A DNA stretch of 64,000 bases from a virus. Of the stretch, positions 1 to 7,427 are shown piece after piece (position 1 is the first letter of the stretch; the number at the start of each line of letters is the position of its first letter). The stretch is taken from IMG/VR virus record IMGVR_UViG_3300021963_000021, positions 186,001 through 250,000 of that record. One strand, 5' to 3'. The translations under genes and the position numbers were made by a program. The notes under the pieces were generated by a model. The model was not told the DNA's origin. It saw only the letters and a list, made by a program, of their open reading frames with translations, and searched no databases.

Positions 1-131
1 TTGACCTCTTTTAGGTCTGGACATTCTTTAAACATTTCTTCAGGTGCGTCTGGAAAAGACATCTTAACAGGTGCTGTAGTCATACAACCTGCTAAGAGTA
101 ATACTGGTAATAAGATTAAAAGTCTTTTCAT
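1..131 (-). CDS. Lipoprotein, o-spanin candidate (partial)
   Basis: This reading frame starts at ATG 131 and runs off the left edge of the window. The visible N-terminus begins MKRLLILLPVLLLAGCM, a signal peptide ending in the lipobox LAGC, so the mature protein should be an outer-membrane lipoprotein anchored at Cys16. Its ATG overlaps the TGA of the membrane/coiled-coil gene upstream (ATGA). The order of an inner-membrane coiled-coil protein followed by a small lipoprotein matches Rz/Rz1-type spanins, which disrupt the outer membrane at lysis. The lipoprotein call is read directly from the sequence; the spanin role is inferred from the pairing. Confidence 0.6.
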   Translation of the reverse strand, partial: MKRLLILLPVLLLAGCMTTAPVKMSFPDAPEEMFKECPDLKEV

Positions 132-592
132 TTTTTATCTTTTTTAATTGTTTTCGCTGAGTGATTTAAAATATTAACTGCGTCATCTGGTACTTTACAT
201 TCGGCATTGATGATCACTTCTTTTTCTTTGATTTCTTCTTGTACAACTATTTTGGTATCAGTGATTACTTGGACTCGGTCCTTGTACTCGACAACAATTT
301 TTTCGTTTACCTGTTGTGACTTTTCTTCAGCAGCCGCCACTTGTTTTTCTAGTTCAGCAACACGCTCTCTCCACATTATTTCGACACCATAGCCGCCTTT
401 GAAATACACGCCGGCAGTTAGCAGTAACACACCGATGATCTGGATTGGAGTGCGATACTGATTAACAAATGGTATAAACTTAATGAAGAATCCTGCTAGA
501 GTGCCTACAGCACCGATAAGCAGGACCGTGTTAATAATCCATAGCAAAACGGAATCTGGAATTAAACTGATCATCCAGCCTATCTGCCCCAT
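128..592 (-). CDS. Membrane coiled-coil protein, i-spanin candidate
   Basis: The protein has 154 residues. Two hydrophobic segments lie at about residues 14-42 and 50-66. A charged, heptad-like stretch rich in E, K, Q and V follows at about 74-130, and the C-terminus is basic. This fits an inner-membrane protein with a periplasmic coiled coil, the layout of an i-spanin, although classical i-spanins have a single membrane segment. A good Shine-Dalgarno (AGGAG, 7 nt) precedes ATG 592. The stop overlaps the start of the lipoprotein gene downstream. It could instead be an unrelated membrane protein. Confidence 0.5.
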   Translation of the reverse strand: MGQIGWMISLIPDSVLLWIINTVLLIGAVGTLAGFFIKFIPFVNQYRTPIQIIGVLLLTAGVYFKGGYGVEIMWRERVAELEKQVAAAEEKSQQVNEKIVVEYKDRVQVITDTKIVVQEEIKEKEVIINAECKVPDDAVNILNHSAKTIKKDKK

Positions 593-593
593 C

Positions 594-1334
594 TTAGACT
601 CCTGATATTCTAATAGTCATAGCTCGGTTGCCGTTTTCTAATACAAAGGCTTCACCGTATTTGTTAATATTAAAGTCGCCTAATAATTTTGTTAACCATA
701 AAGATTCAGCTGTGCTCTTGGTATCAATCTTAAGTGTTTCAGTTAGATCTTTTTGTATGTCGTCCTTGGCTCCGAACTTAACTATATCAAAACTAAACTT
801 CATACCGAATGGTTTTGTTATAGTAATTTTGTTGCCTTCGACAACTATTGAATCCTTGTATGTCTTTCCAAAGAATCGTGTAATTCCATCAACACGTTTT
901 GATTCCATCATAGTTTCATAGTCTAGCGCAGATGTTGGAACAATGCGGTTAATGTTTTCTTCGTTTAGATCATGTGAAGCAGTGCTTCTGTAATACTTGA
1001 ACTTCCACTCTTTGATATTAGTCAGTCTAGTAATACCATCGACTAGTTCGTGGATGTGTTCAGCTAGCTTAGGGCTTCTGGCTAATTCTACGAATACATG
1101 ATAGGTTCCTTCACGATCTTCGCCGGCGCTGACATCAGCGTCTAATACAAAGCCGTACCCTTTTTCTATAAATTCCATCATGTCTTTGGCAGGTGCTCTA
1201 TCTCTAGCTCTAAAAGACAATACGCAGACATCTCTGTCTTCGCCCATCTTGCTTTGGAATGCGTCAATTTCAAAAACATTGAACAGCATATCTTCTAAGT
1301 CATTAGGTCTTAGACCTTCTCTTAGTACTCTCAT
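594..1334 (-). CDS. Conserved phage protein, unknown function
   Basis: A 246-residue soluble protein of mixed alpha/beta character with no signal peptide or membrane segment. I do not recognise a catalytic motif. Its start is coupled to the preceding gene by a TAATG overlap at 1334, and its stop lies 1 nt from the membrane gene that follows. It is therefore co-transcribed with the 171-residue protein upstream and the spanin-like pair downstream. This is a real gene by length, coupling and ribosome-site logic; function unknown. Confidence 0.6.
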   Translation of the reverse strand: MRVLREGLRPNDLEDMLFNVFEIDAFQSKMGEDRDVCVLSFRARDRAPAKDMMEFIEKGYGFVLDADVSAGEDREGTYHVFVELARSPKLAEHIHELVDGITRLTNIKEWKFKYYRSTASHDLNEENINRIVPTSALDYETMMESKRVDGITRFFGKTYKDSIVVEGNKITITKPFGMKFSFDIVKFGAKDDIQKDLTETLKIDTKSTAESLWLTKLLGDFNINKYGEAFVLENGNRAMTIRISGV

Positions 1335-1849
1335 TATACTTCTCCCTCTACAGGTTCAGTTGTGCCTTGCTGTGCTTGGGTCATTGGCATATCTACCTTG
1401 GGGATATCTTTGTCTACTTGATTTGTCTTGAGATCTCTGTAACCCTTGTTGATATCGAACATTAGTTTCTTAGGCATATGGATTTCAACGATCCATATAG
1501 GTTCGCGGTCGATCTTACCTTTTTTAGTTCCTGGTCGAATATCGTCGGGAGTTTTAATCTTACGAACTTTAGAAAGTTCTTCTTGTTTGTACAGCACTTT
1601 ACAGCCGTAATCTAACAAACGCTTCCCGCCCTGCGGGTTTGGCATTTTTTTAAGTGGCCACATAAAGCTACAGGTGACCCAGTATCTTGAATCTTTTGGA
1701 CCCGCAACAAGCTCTCCGTCGATCCAGTTTTCGTAAACATACAGATCTAGCTCGTCTAACACACGCTCGAAATCCTTCAAAATACTCAAGCTGGTAGTAG
1801 AACCATATATGTTTTCGATGTTTTTTAGCACTTCTTTGATATCTTGCAT
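1334..1849 (-). CDS. Conserved phage protein behind a late promoter
   Basis: I place the start at ATG 1849 (MQDIKEVLKN), giving 171 residues. An upstream ATG at 1885 is possible, but the late-type promoter ATAAATA at 1870-1876 would lie inside that longer frame, with transcription starting near 1864. The C-terminal third is low complexity (P, Q, T, E rich). No recognisable domain is visible. It is the first gene of the operon 1849 to 1, ending with the spanin-like pair, and is divergent from phoH. Confidence 0.55.
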   Translation of the reverse strand: MQDIKEVLKNIENIYGSTTSLSILKDFERVLDELDLYVYENWIDGELVAGPKDSRYWVTCSFMWPLKKMPNPQGGKRLLDYGCKVLYKQEELSKVRKIKTPDDIRPGTKKGKIDREPIWIVEIHMPKKLMFDINKGYRDLKTNQVDKDIPKVDMPMTQAQQGTTEPVEGEV

Positions 1850-1869
1850 AGGTGATTTGTCCTCACAAG

Positions 1870-1876
1870 TATTTAT
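1870..1876 (-). promoter_or_regulatory. T4-type late promoter element
   Basis: The sequence is ATAAATA followed by CTTG on the minus strand, matching the T4-family late promoter core TATAAATA read by the gp55-type sigma factor with the clamp. Transcription would start about 6 nt downstream, ahead of ATG 1849. Confidence 0.5.
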
Positions 1877-1996
1877 TTCGATCAAAAAGTTATCATAAGT
1901 TATTATATTTTTAAAATGGTTGTAAATATCTGTGTGTTCGGCAACGGCACAAACGGTTTGGGCCCGTGCCTAGCACATCAATAGGAGGCTTACCCT

Positions 1997-2737
1997 TTGA
2001 GAAAAAACCGAAAAGCAGCTAGAAATCTAGCAGTGAAAGAAGTCGATAACGTAGTTCCGTTAAAGCAATTCCTACCAAGGAAGAAAAATAGAGTACTGAT
2101 ATATCCTAAAAACCTCAGTCAAGAAAACTATCTCCTAAAACTCCAAGAAGCTAAAAAACATATTGTATTTGCCGTAGGGCCTGCGGGCACTGGTAAAACT
2201 ATGTTGGCTTGTCAACAGGCAGTGCGCCTATTTCAAGAAGGAGAAGTTGATAAGATTGTTGTAACTCGACCCGCTGTAAGCGTGGATGAGCAGCATGGAT
2301 TCCTACCAGGAACTCTACAACAGAAAATGGAACCTTGGACAAGACCTATTTTTGATGTCTTTGAGGAATATTATTATGCCAAGGAAATTGAGACTTTTGT
2401 CAAAGAAGGAGTGATTGAAATAAGTCCGCTAGCATATATGAGAGGACGAACATTTAAGAAAAGTTTTATCATTGCTGACGAGATGCAGAACGCAACTCCG
2501 AGCCAGATGAAAATGCTGCTAACTAGACTAGGGGAAGGTTCACGTATGGTAGTTACCGGGGACCTACAGCAAGCTGATCGACCAACACACAACGGTTTGC
2601 TGGAATTTTTAAAACTATACGATAATTTTAAAAATCACAGGTACATTGATGTATGTCATTTCACAGTCGCAGACGTGGAAAGACATGAAGCAGTCAAGGA
2701 AATACTTGCGATCTATAAAGAAATTGAAGGGGTATAA
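1997..2737 (+). CDS. phoH: PhoH-like P-loop ATPase
   Basis: A 246-residue PhoH family protein, common in marine T4-like phages. A Walker A motif (GPAGTGKT) lies near residue 61, and a Walker B-like segment (FIIADEMQNA) and the sensor region VVTGDLQQAD follow. Family members are ATPases or helicases linked to RNA metabolism and phosphate stress; the role in phages is not settled. The start is TTG at 1997, chosen because a strong AGGAGG lies 7-8 nt upstream and the reading frame has no nearby ATG. It stands alone on the plus strand and converges with the ferredoxin gene 10 nt away. A GC-rich hairpin (GGCAC/GTGCC) lies in its leader near 1948-1972. Confidence 0.93.
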   Translation: MRKNRKAARNLAVKEVDNVVPLKQFLPRKKNRVLIYPKNLSQENYLLKLQEAKKHIVFAVGPAGTGKTMLACQQAVRLFQEGEVDKIVVTRPAVSVDEQHGFLPGTLQQKMEPWTRPIFDVFEEYYYAKEIETFVKEGVIEISPLAYMRGRTFKKSFIIADEMQNATPSQMKMLLTRLGEGSRMVVTGDLQQADRPTHNGLLEFLKLYDNFKNHRYIDVCHFTVADVERHEAVKEILAIYKEIEGV

Positions 2738-2747
2738 AACAAGAAGT

Positions 2748-3071
2748 CTACTTTTTTAGATATTGAAGTTTGCCTGGGACACCGTCCCAAGCATTAGCAT
2801 CAGGCAGTGGCTCTTTTTTAATTGTTAAATTGGGCCACTGACCGGATAATTCTTTGTTGAGATCAAACCAAAACTTGACATCAATGTCAACATTGCTGTC
2901 GGGAACAATGGCATCTACTGGGCATTCTGGTACACAGACTCCGCAGTCGATACATTCGTCTGGATTGATGGCCAAGAAATTTGGGCCTTCATAGAAACAG
3001 TCAACTGGACATACTGTGACACAGTCTGTATGTTTACATTTGATACAGTTTTCTGTAACTAGATATGCCAT
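2748..3071 (-). CDS. fdxA: Ferredoxin, 7Fe/8Fe type (FdxA-like)
   Basis: A 107-residue bacterial-type ferredoxin. The N-terminus carries two cluster-binding motifs: C9-x2-C12-x4-C17-x3-C21 in the first (with the extra spacing typical of the 3Fe/4Fe site), and [12 protein letters not shown] near residues 40-51. The C-terminal part ends in a tryptophan-containing extension as in FdxA. It would carry single electrons, for example to radical SAM or other reductive enzymes. It is downstream of the clamp loader gene and joined to it by a TAATG overlap at 3071. Phage-encoded ferredoxins of this kind are less common than plant-type ones. Confidence 0.9.
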   Translation of the reverse strand: MAYLVTENCIKCKHTDCVTVCPVDCFYEGPNFLAINPDECIDCGVCVPECPVDAIVPDSNVDIDVKFWFDLNKELSGQWPNLTIKKEPLPDANAWDGVPGKLQYLKK

Positions 3072-3991
3072 TAACCGAACAACTTTGACAAGCGGATTAA
3101 AGTTGCGGAGAGATTTATTTCAGGATCCACAATAACACCGTGGTCTAAAAGTCCTTGTTTGACAATTAAGATAGCCTGATTTTGCTTTTCTTCATTACCG
3201 AAGATACTTGGATTATCATACAACCAACGATATACTTCGACCATTTCTTCAGCACGTAGTTTGCCACACAGCAGTTTTCTTGCTTCTTGGATCTTTCCTG
3301 CCTTAAACAATTCAACCATTTCAAACTTCCATTCGACATCGCCTGCGTCTGCTTGATTAGGCTGTGCCAACTTTAGTTCGTGTACATTTTGCTGTACAAG
3401 ATTGATACACTTACGAAGATCTGGATATGTGCTTGACACGTATACATCTAATGTTTCGAGATCAAACTCAACTTCTTCGGTTACTAAGATAGTTGCTACA
3501 CGGGCAATGAATTCAGTTTGATCAATCTTGTCAAATTGGAACTTTTGACAGCGACTTTGGATAGCATCCATGATCATCCAAGGTTTGTTACAGGTTAAAA
3601 TGAACCTTGCTGTCTGATGATATTCTTCCATAACCCCGCGAAGTGCTGCCTGCGCATTATGTGTTAGATAATCAGCCTCGTCTAGCAGCACAACCTTGAA
3701 CGGACCAAACGGGATCATCTGTACAAAGTTTGTGATTTTCTCACGAACATCGTCTACAGAGTTAGTACGTGATGCGTTCAGTTCGAGGATGTCGTATTCT
3801 TCAATGCCAATTTCATTGATTAGCATTTTTGCCATTGTGGTTTTGCCAATGCCTGGAGGCCCACTTAGCAATAAGTGTGGAATGCTCTTGTCTTTGATCC
3901 ACATCTCTACGATTTTCTTTTGATGATCATCACGCCAAACGTATCCGTCTAATGTCTTAGGGCGATACTTTTCTACCCATAAATCTTTCAT
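3071..3991 (-). CDS. 44: Sliding-clamp loader large subunit (gp44-like)
   Basis: A 306-residue AAA+ ATPase. Walker [10 protein letters not shown] is near residue 45, the Walker B box DEAD near residue 108, and the SRC arginine-finger motif (QSRCQKF) near 150, all as in RFC-type and T4 gp44 clamp loaders. With a small subunit (gp62, not seen here) it would load the gp45 clamp on DNA for replication and late transcription. The start ATG overlaps the TGA of the nucleotidyltransferase gene upstream (ATGA). Confidence 0.92.
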   Translation of the reverse strand: MKDLWVEKYRPKTLDGYVWRDDHQKKIVEMWIKDKSIPHLLLSGPPGIGKTTMAKMLINEIGIEEYDILELNASRTNSVDDVREKITNFVQMIPFGPFKVVLLDEADYLTHNAQAALRGVMEEYHQTARFILTCNKPWMIMDAIQSRCQKFQFDKIDQTEFIARVATILVTEEVEFDLETLDVYVSSTYPDLRKCINLVQQNVHELKLAQPNQADAGDVEWKFEMVELFKAGKIQEARKLLCGKLRAEEMVEVYRWLYDNPSIFGNEEKQNQAILIVKQGLLDHGVIVDPEINLSATLIRLSKLFG

Positions 3992-4422
3992 TGTGTTAGC
4001 CCTTTGTTAATTTCTGCTGCTACTACTCTTTGTCTTAGTTCTGTTGTTGAGAAGTTATGCTCACGTTTATTGAAATATAATTCAATATCTCTCATTTCAC
4101 ATTCCCAACGCCCTGTGAAATCTTTTTCCATATACTCTTGTCCTAGTATTCTAACATTAATAGTATAAGAAAGCAAGATGTTTACGAGATCTTGTTCTGT
4201 TTCGTAGACAAGAATTTCGTCGACATACTTACAGGCTTTGAGTTGTTCGTAGCGTTCAAAGACACTTTGGATAGGTTTGTTTTTAGTATCCGGTCTATCG
4301 ATGGTAGGATCAGTTTGTAGGCCTACAATCAAATGATCGCATTGTGTCTTTGCTTCTTTGAGCATCATTATATGCCCAGCGTGGAACAAATCAAACGTTG
4401 AACAGGTAAACCCTATTTTCAC
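3988..4422 (-). CDS. Cytidylyltransferase-like nucleotidyltransferase
   Basis: A 144-residue protein of the HIGH-type nucleotidyltransferase superfamily. The N-terminal TCSTFDLFHAGH carries the HxGH signature, and TTELRQRV near residue 126 matches the C-terminal family motif (S/T-T-x-L-x-x-R). Relatives activate glycerol-phosphate, phosphoethanolamine or sugar phosphates with CTP. The substrate cannot be read from sequence. The start is GTG at 4422, overlapping the upstream gene's TGA. It may relate to the surface-sugar functions elsewhere in the window. Confidence 0.8.
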   Translation of the reverse strand: MKIGFTCSTFDLFHAGHIMMLKEAKTQCDHLIVGLQTDPTIDRPDTKNKPIQSVFERYEQLKACKYVDEILVYETEQDLVNILLSYTINVRILGQEYMEKDFTGRWECEMRDIELYFNKREHNFSTTELRQRVVAAEINKGLTQ

Positions 4423-4661
4423 ACCATTTCCTCAACGATGCCTAGAACTTCTGCTAGGGCTAGACAAACACCTGCCATTAACAAGTTACCAGAAATTAAA
4501 ACAACGGCTCCGATAATTCGAATACCGCTTTTGGCAAAACTGATATACTTGTGTTTGACAGGATCAGGAATCTTTACTTCTGGTGTTTCTTTTTTAATAA
4601 CTGCGTCTAGTCTGCTTCTAAGATCTTTCATGATCTCTATATTTTGTTCATGGTCATTCAT
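4419..4661 (-). CDS. Small membrane protein
   Basis: 80 residues. A charged N-terminal half is followed by a hydrophobic segment at about 47-75, probably one long or two short membrane spans. No family is recognised. Its start overlaps the end of the glycosylase gene (8 nt) and its stop overlaps the GTG start of the nucleotidyltransferase. Confidence 0.55.
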   Translation of the reverse strand: MNDHEQNIEIMKDLRSRLDAVIKKETPEVKIPDPVKHKYISFAKSGIRIIGAVVLISGNLLMAGVCLALAEVLGIVEEMV

Positions 4662-5079
4662 ATAAAATCTCCTCGGATAGATATCTTTTTAATTCTTTGT
4701 CTGTGGGTTTCACAGTATAATTCTTTTTGAAAAAAATCTCGTAGCTGTCACTGCCGTATTTGCCAATGCCATATAAATCTGTAGCATCGTCGCCGTCCCA
4801 GAATAGATAATCAAAGCTCATTTTTCTCAGTCGTTGTTCTCGGACATTAACCATGCCCAGCGACTTGATAACTTCCTTGACATCTTCGGGTCTACTGCTT
4901 AGATATGCTTTAGGACTAGCCCATCTAGAAAGAAAATCGGGCAGTACTTTTTTAACAGGTTTCCTGCCGGTCTGATTAAGCATGATGACAGACACCATAT
5001 GCTCCCATCCTCGGATCCAAGGATCGCTGGATGTTAGCTGTTGTTGTACCATTAAATCGTCTTTAAGAGGCTGAGTCAT
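4654..5079 (-). CDS. MBD4-like HhH-GPD DNA glycosylase
   Basis: A 141-residue helix-hairpin-helix glycosylase resembling the catalytic domain of MBD4. The segment LYGIGKYGSDSY corresponds to the MBD4 hairpin LHGIGKYGNDSY, and the aspartate in KPTDKELKRY aligns with the MBD4 catalytic Asp (PEDHKLNKY). MBD4 removes thymine or uracil from G mismatches; there is no Fe-S cluster motif. A likely role is repair of deaminated cytosine in phage or host DNA. The promoter -10 (5085-5090) is only 5 nt from ATG 5079, so the mRNA may be leaderless. Alternative: a different HhH-GPD specificity. Confidence 0.75.
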   Translation of the reverse strand: MTQPLKDDLMVQQQLTSSDPWIRGWEHMVSVIMLNQTGRKPVKKVLPDFLSRWASPKAYLSSRPEDVKEVIKSLGMVNVREQRLRKMSFDYLFWDGDDATDLYGIGKYGSDSYEIFFKKNYTVKPTDKELKRYLSEEILYE

Positions 5080-5084
5080 ACCTC

Positions 5085-5114
5085 ATTATACAAAAAAAAA
5101 TAGGGGCCTGTCAA
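5085..5114 (-). promoter_or_regulatory. Sigma-70 promoter inside a terminator
   Basis: TTGACA (5109-5114), an 18-nt spacer and TATAAT (5085-5090) point toward the glycosylase gene. The -35 box is the loop of the upstream terminator hairpin, and the terminator T-run forms part of the spacer. The -10 ends 5 nt before the ATG. Confidence 0.65.
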
Positions 5115-5124
5115 GGCCCCTATT
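5092..5124 (-). terminator. Intrinsic terminator after the MazG-like gene
   Basis: A perfect 10-bp stem (AATAGGGGCC/GGCCCCTATT, 5099-5124) with a 6-nt loop is followed on the minus strand by nine T residues. It ends the transcript of the gene at 5126-5497. Confidence 0.85.
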
Positions 5125-5125
5125 G

Positions 5126-5497
5126 TTATTCTTTTGCCAAAAACGGCTTTAAGTCGGGAGGCGTCCACCCCACTGGTTTGAGTACTTTTCCGTCCTCACG
5201 TTTACGAACCTTGCCTGTTTCTGAATCAATCTTGGCAAAGTTTGTCTTCATGACTTCTTTCCAGGCACCTTCAGCATCTGAGCCTAAACTGTGCATAGCA
5301 CCGATAGTTACTACTAGGATGTCTGTTAAAGCGTCTAAAGTTTCTAGTTGTAGCCCGCCTTTTAATGCTTCGGCTAACTCTGCTACTTCTTCCTCGATCA
5401 GTTTACAGTATAGATAAAATTGATCGTGGTTATAGTGATCGGTGGTTTGATCACAGGCCTTCATAAATTTTTCTTGATCTCGAAATGCGTTTGTCAT
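5126..5497 (-). CDS. mazG: MazG-like NTP pyrophosphohydrolase
   Basis: A 123-residue all-alpha NTP pyrophosphatase of the MazG/HisE superfamily. The metal-binding motifs EEEVAELAEAL (near residue 35) and DALTDILVVT (near 55) give the EExxE...ExxD pattern. Such enzymes hydrolyse nucleoside triphosphates; phage versions are proposed to alter nucleotide pools or ppGpp-like signalling. It is translationally coupled (ATGA at 5494-5497) to the co-chaperonin gene upstream and is followed by a strong terminator. Confidence 0.85.
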   Translation of the reverse strand: MTNAFRDQEKFMKACDQTTDHYNHDQFYLYCKLIEEEVAELAEALKGGLQLETLDALTDILVVTIGAMHSLGSDAEGAWKEVMKTNFAKIDSETGKVRKREDGKVLKPVGWTPPDLKPFLAKE

Positions 5498-5886
5498 TTG
5501 TTTTCCAGTCTGTATGCGTCTACGGCTTGTTCTACATGAATGCCTTTGTTGATGTTAACTACGTCTTGAGGCTTTTCGTCGGACCACATGATGATAGATT
5601 TATTTTCTACCAATCTAATAGTGATAGTCTCGCCATCTTCTTGTTCGTATTCAATACCACGAGTCCAGCGACCATGCTCAACGCAGATCCAATCACCTAC
5701 GTTAAACTCCTCTTTGTGCTCTGGACCTACTGCCCATACTCGAGCCCACCGAGGATAGATGCCCTCGACTTTACCGTCATCGTTTTTAATAATGATACCG
5801 GTCTGTGTTTTCTGCTCTCCAAAATACATATCTGAAACCATTACCTTATCTTGTAACAGTCTTAGTTTACCTTTAAGAGCAGCCAT
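5494..5886 (-). CDS. 31: Co-chaperonin, GroES/gp31-like
   Basis: A 130-residue Cpn10-fold protein. The N-terminal LRLLQDKVMVSDMYFGEQKTQ and the mobile-loop-like region leading to TGIIIKNDDG resemble GroES (PLxDRVxV...GGIxL). The section GPEHKEEFNVGDWICVEHG matches the GroES G..V.VGD.V....Y segment. T4 gp31 replaces GroES so that GroEL can fold the large major capsid protein. The length is slightly above GroES (about 97) and similar to gp31 (111). The gene starts where its upstream neighbour ends (5886). Confidence 0.75.
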   Translation of the reverse strand: MAALKGKLRLLQDKVMVSDMYFGEQKTQTGIIIKNDDGKVEGIYPRWARVWAVGPEHKEEFNVGDWICVEHGRWTRGIEYEQEDGETITIRLVENKSIIMWSDEKPQDVVNINKGIHVEQAVDAYRLENK

Positions 5887-6122
5887 TATTTGTCCTCGGC
5901 TTTCTTAACCTCAGCAGAGTCTGCTTTAACAGCACGTGGATTTCTAGCGTAGTAATCATTCATAATTTCTTCGCGAGTCTTTACGACTCTTCCACCTGCG
6001 CCTAGCTCGTCACCACGAGCATTTACACGAACATTACCCACTGCTGGAGTTAGTTCGTTAACTAGGGCTAGTTTTTCCATATCAACTTCTTTGCCCTGCA
6101 TGCTTTTATAAGTTCTACCCAT
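5886..6122 (-). CDS. Small charged protein, unknown
   Basis: 78 residues, hydrophilic, with no membrane segment and a lysine/glutamate-rich C-terminus. No domain is recognised. It overlaps the DnaE-like gene by 8 nt and abuts the co-chaperonin gene. Real by gene coupling only. Confidence 0.5.
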   Translation of the reverse strand: MGRTYKSMQGKEVDMEKLALVNELTPAVGNVRVNARGDELGAGGRVVKTREEIMNDYYARNPRAVKADSAEVKKAEDK

Positions 6123-6597
6123 TATTTCCTCCTTTGAAGAATTCTTCTATTGGCAAGCTATATTTAATACTATCGATCTTATGTACCCCTATCAAATAGA
6201 GTACGTAACTGGCTACTGAACTACCTCGACCTACACCCCAAACTATGTTATTAGCTCTAAGGGTATCAACTAGGTATTTTATAGCTTTTAGCACGTCGAT
6301 CATTTCGTGCTGCTTATATAGATTTATCTCATCTATTAATCTTTGATAATTTTCTTTTGGACATTTTTCAATAAGGAACGCTTCTATATCCATGTCCTGA
6401 TAATCTTTTGGAATAAACCAATCTCTGTTTTTTGGAATTTCAGTAACAGGCATTGGATAGGTTAACTTTTCATCAAAGCAGCGTTTGATATAAAGTTCTA
6501 GGTCGTTGGAAATCTCAGATACTATAGCACCTTCAATGGCGCTAGGACCTCGTTTAAGTATACCGATTATTAGGTCTTGATCTGTATTACTGAACAT
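6115..6597 (-). CDS. DnaE-like DNA polymerase III alpha fragment
   Basis: A 160-residue protein whose C-terminal half matches the start of the bacterial DnaE palm: VGRGSSVASYVLYLIGVHKI followed by DSIKYSLPIEEFF, compared with GPGRGSAAGS..AYALGIT..DP..Y.LLFERF. The N-terminal PKDYQDMDIEAFLIEKC also resembles the DnaE segment that precedes it. It stops before the catalytic PDIDIDF motif, so it cannot be a polymerase. It may be a stand-alone nucleotide- or polymerase-binding module. Coupled by overlaps on both sides and apparently intact. Confidence 0.65.
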   Translation of the reverse strand: MFSNTDQDLIIGILKRGPSAIEGAIVSEISNDLELYIKRCFDEKLTYPMPVTEIPKNRDWFIPKDYQDMDIEAFLIEKCPKENYQRLIDEINLYKQHEMIDVLKAIKYLVDTLRANNIVWGVGRGSSVASYVLYLIGVHKIDSIKYSLPIEEFFKGGNNG

Positions 6598-6829
6598 TAA
6601 TCAATTGATCCAAGTCTTTATCTAGTTTGTTATTACTGTCTGTCATAGTTTGACGATGTCGTCTTGCTAATTCTTCTCTATATATTGTAACAAACATATT
6701 GACTTGTGTCAAGAGATCATAGTTCCCCAAACGTTGCGCTTGGAAGTATTTTTTGGTCAATTCTTGTAATTTAAGCTCTAGCTCAGCATCTTTTAATACA
6801 GTTAGATCTGGAGCAAAAGGGTGTATCAT
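6587..6829 (-). CDS. Small helical protein, unknown
   Basis: 80 residues, mostly predicted helix, rich in L, E, K and Q. No motif recognised. It is 1 nt from the structural gene upstream and overlaps the DnaE-like gene by 11 nt. Possibly a virion or assembly accessory protein given its position at the boundary of the structural block. Confidence 0.5.
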   Translation of the reverse strand: MIHPFAPDLTVLKDAELELKLQELTKKYFQAQRLGNYDLLTQVNMFVTIYREELARRHRQTMTDSNNKLDKDLDQLINVQ

Positions 6830-6830
6830 A

Positions 6831-7427
6831 TTATGAGAATGAACCTAGGTAGTTCATGAACAGCACTTTATCGCCATTGGTTCTGGCTCTAACAATGATT
6901 TCGATTAGAACTGGATTTCCTAAAGCTTCAGTGGCGCCAGTTACTGTTACACTGGTTGGAAAGTTTGAACTTTTCTTAATAGGAATTACACCGTCGGTGA
7001 AAAATGTAGCAGTTCTTGTTGTTGCGCCAATGGCATTAAGTTCCAAAATCATTCTAGAAGAGTTAGCATCGGGTATACCGTCAAACTCGAATTGAACATT
7101 TCGATCTAACACTAATAATTGATGGTCACCGTTGCCAAAGTCTAGAGTGAACAGGGCTGTATTGCTAGTTCCGCCATCAAGTACTTTGTGGGAATTCTGT
7201 CTAAGCACAGCATTAGAAATTTCCTGACCACTGAAATCTCCGCCATTTTCTGTGGCTTCAACTTGAAGACCTGCGGTCTTTGCCTGTAACGCACCAATTT
7301 CTGTAGATGCTGTGTTAAAGGCATTTTTGATAATGCCGAAATTATCACGGAAGCCTTGTGTGTCGTTGTCTATCCCGGCTTTTGGATATGTTTCGTCAAT
7401 TGTTGTGTAAACTATGTTGCTGCTCAT
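6831..7427 (-). CDS. Virion protein with shared N-terminal motif
   Basis: 198 residues. The N-terminus contains DTQGFRDNFGIIKNAFNTAS, a version of the (G)D..R..F.KVN..F..LY motif also found at 11439, 14807 and 15946. The C-terminal part is beta-rich. This is probably a small baseplate or fibre-attachment protein. It is coupled to the large Ig-repeat gene at 7427 (TAATG). Confidence 0.6.
   Translation of the reverse strand: MSSNIVYTTIDETYPKAGIDNDTQGFRDNFGIIKNAFNTASTEIGALQAKTAGLQVEATENGGDFSGQEISNAVLRQNSHKVLDGGTSNTALFTLDFGNGDHQLLVLDRNVQFEFDGIPDANSSRMILELNAIGATTRTATFFTDGVIPIKKSSNFPTSVTVTGATEALGNPVLIEIIVRARTNGDKVLFMNYLGSFS

Noticed and set aside
1948-1972. Riboswitch in the phoH leader
   Set aside because: Only a simple GC-rich hairpin is visible; no known aptamer motif.
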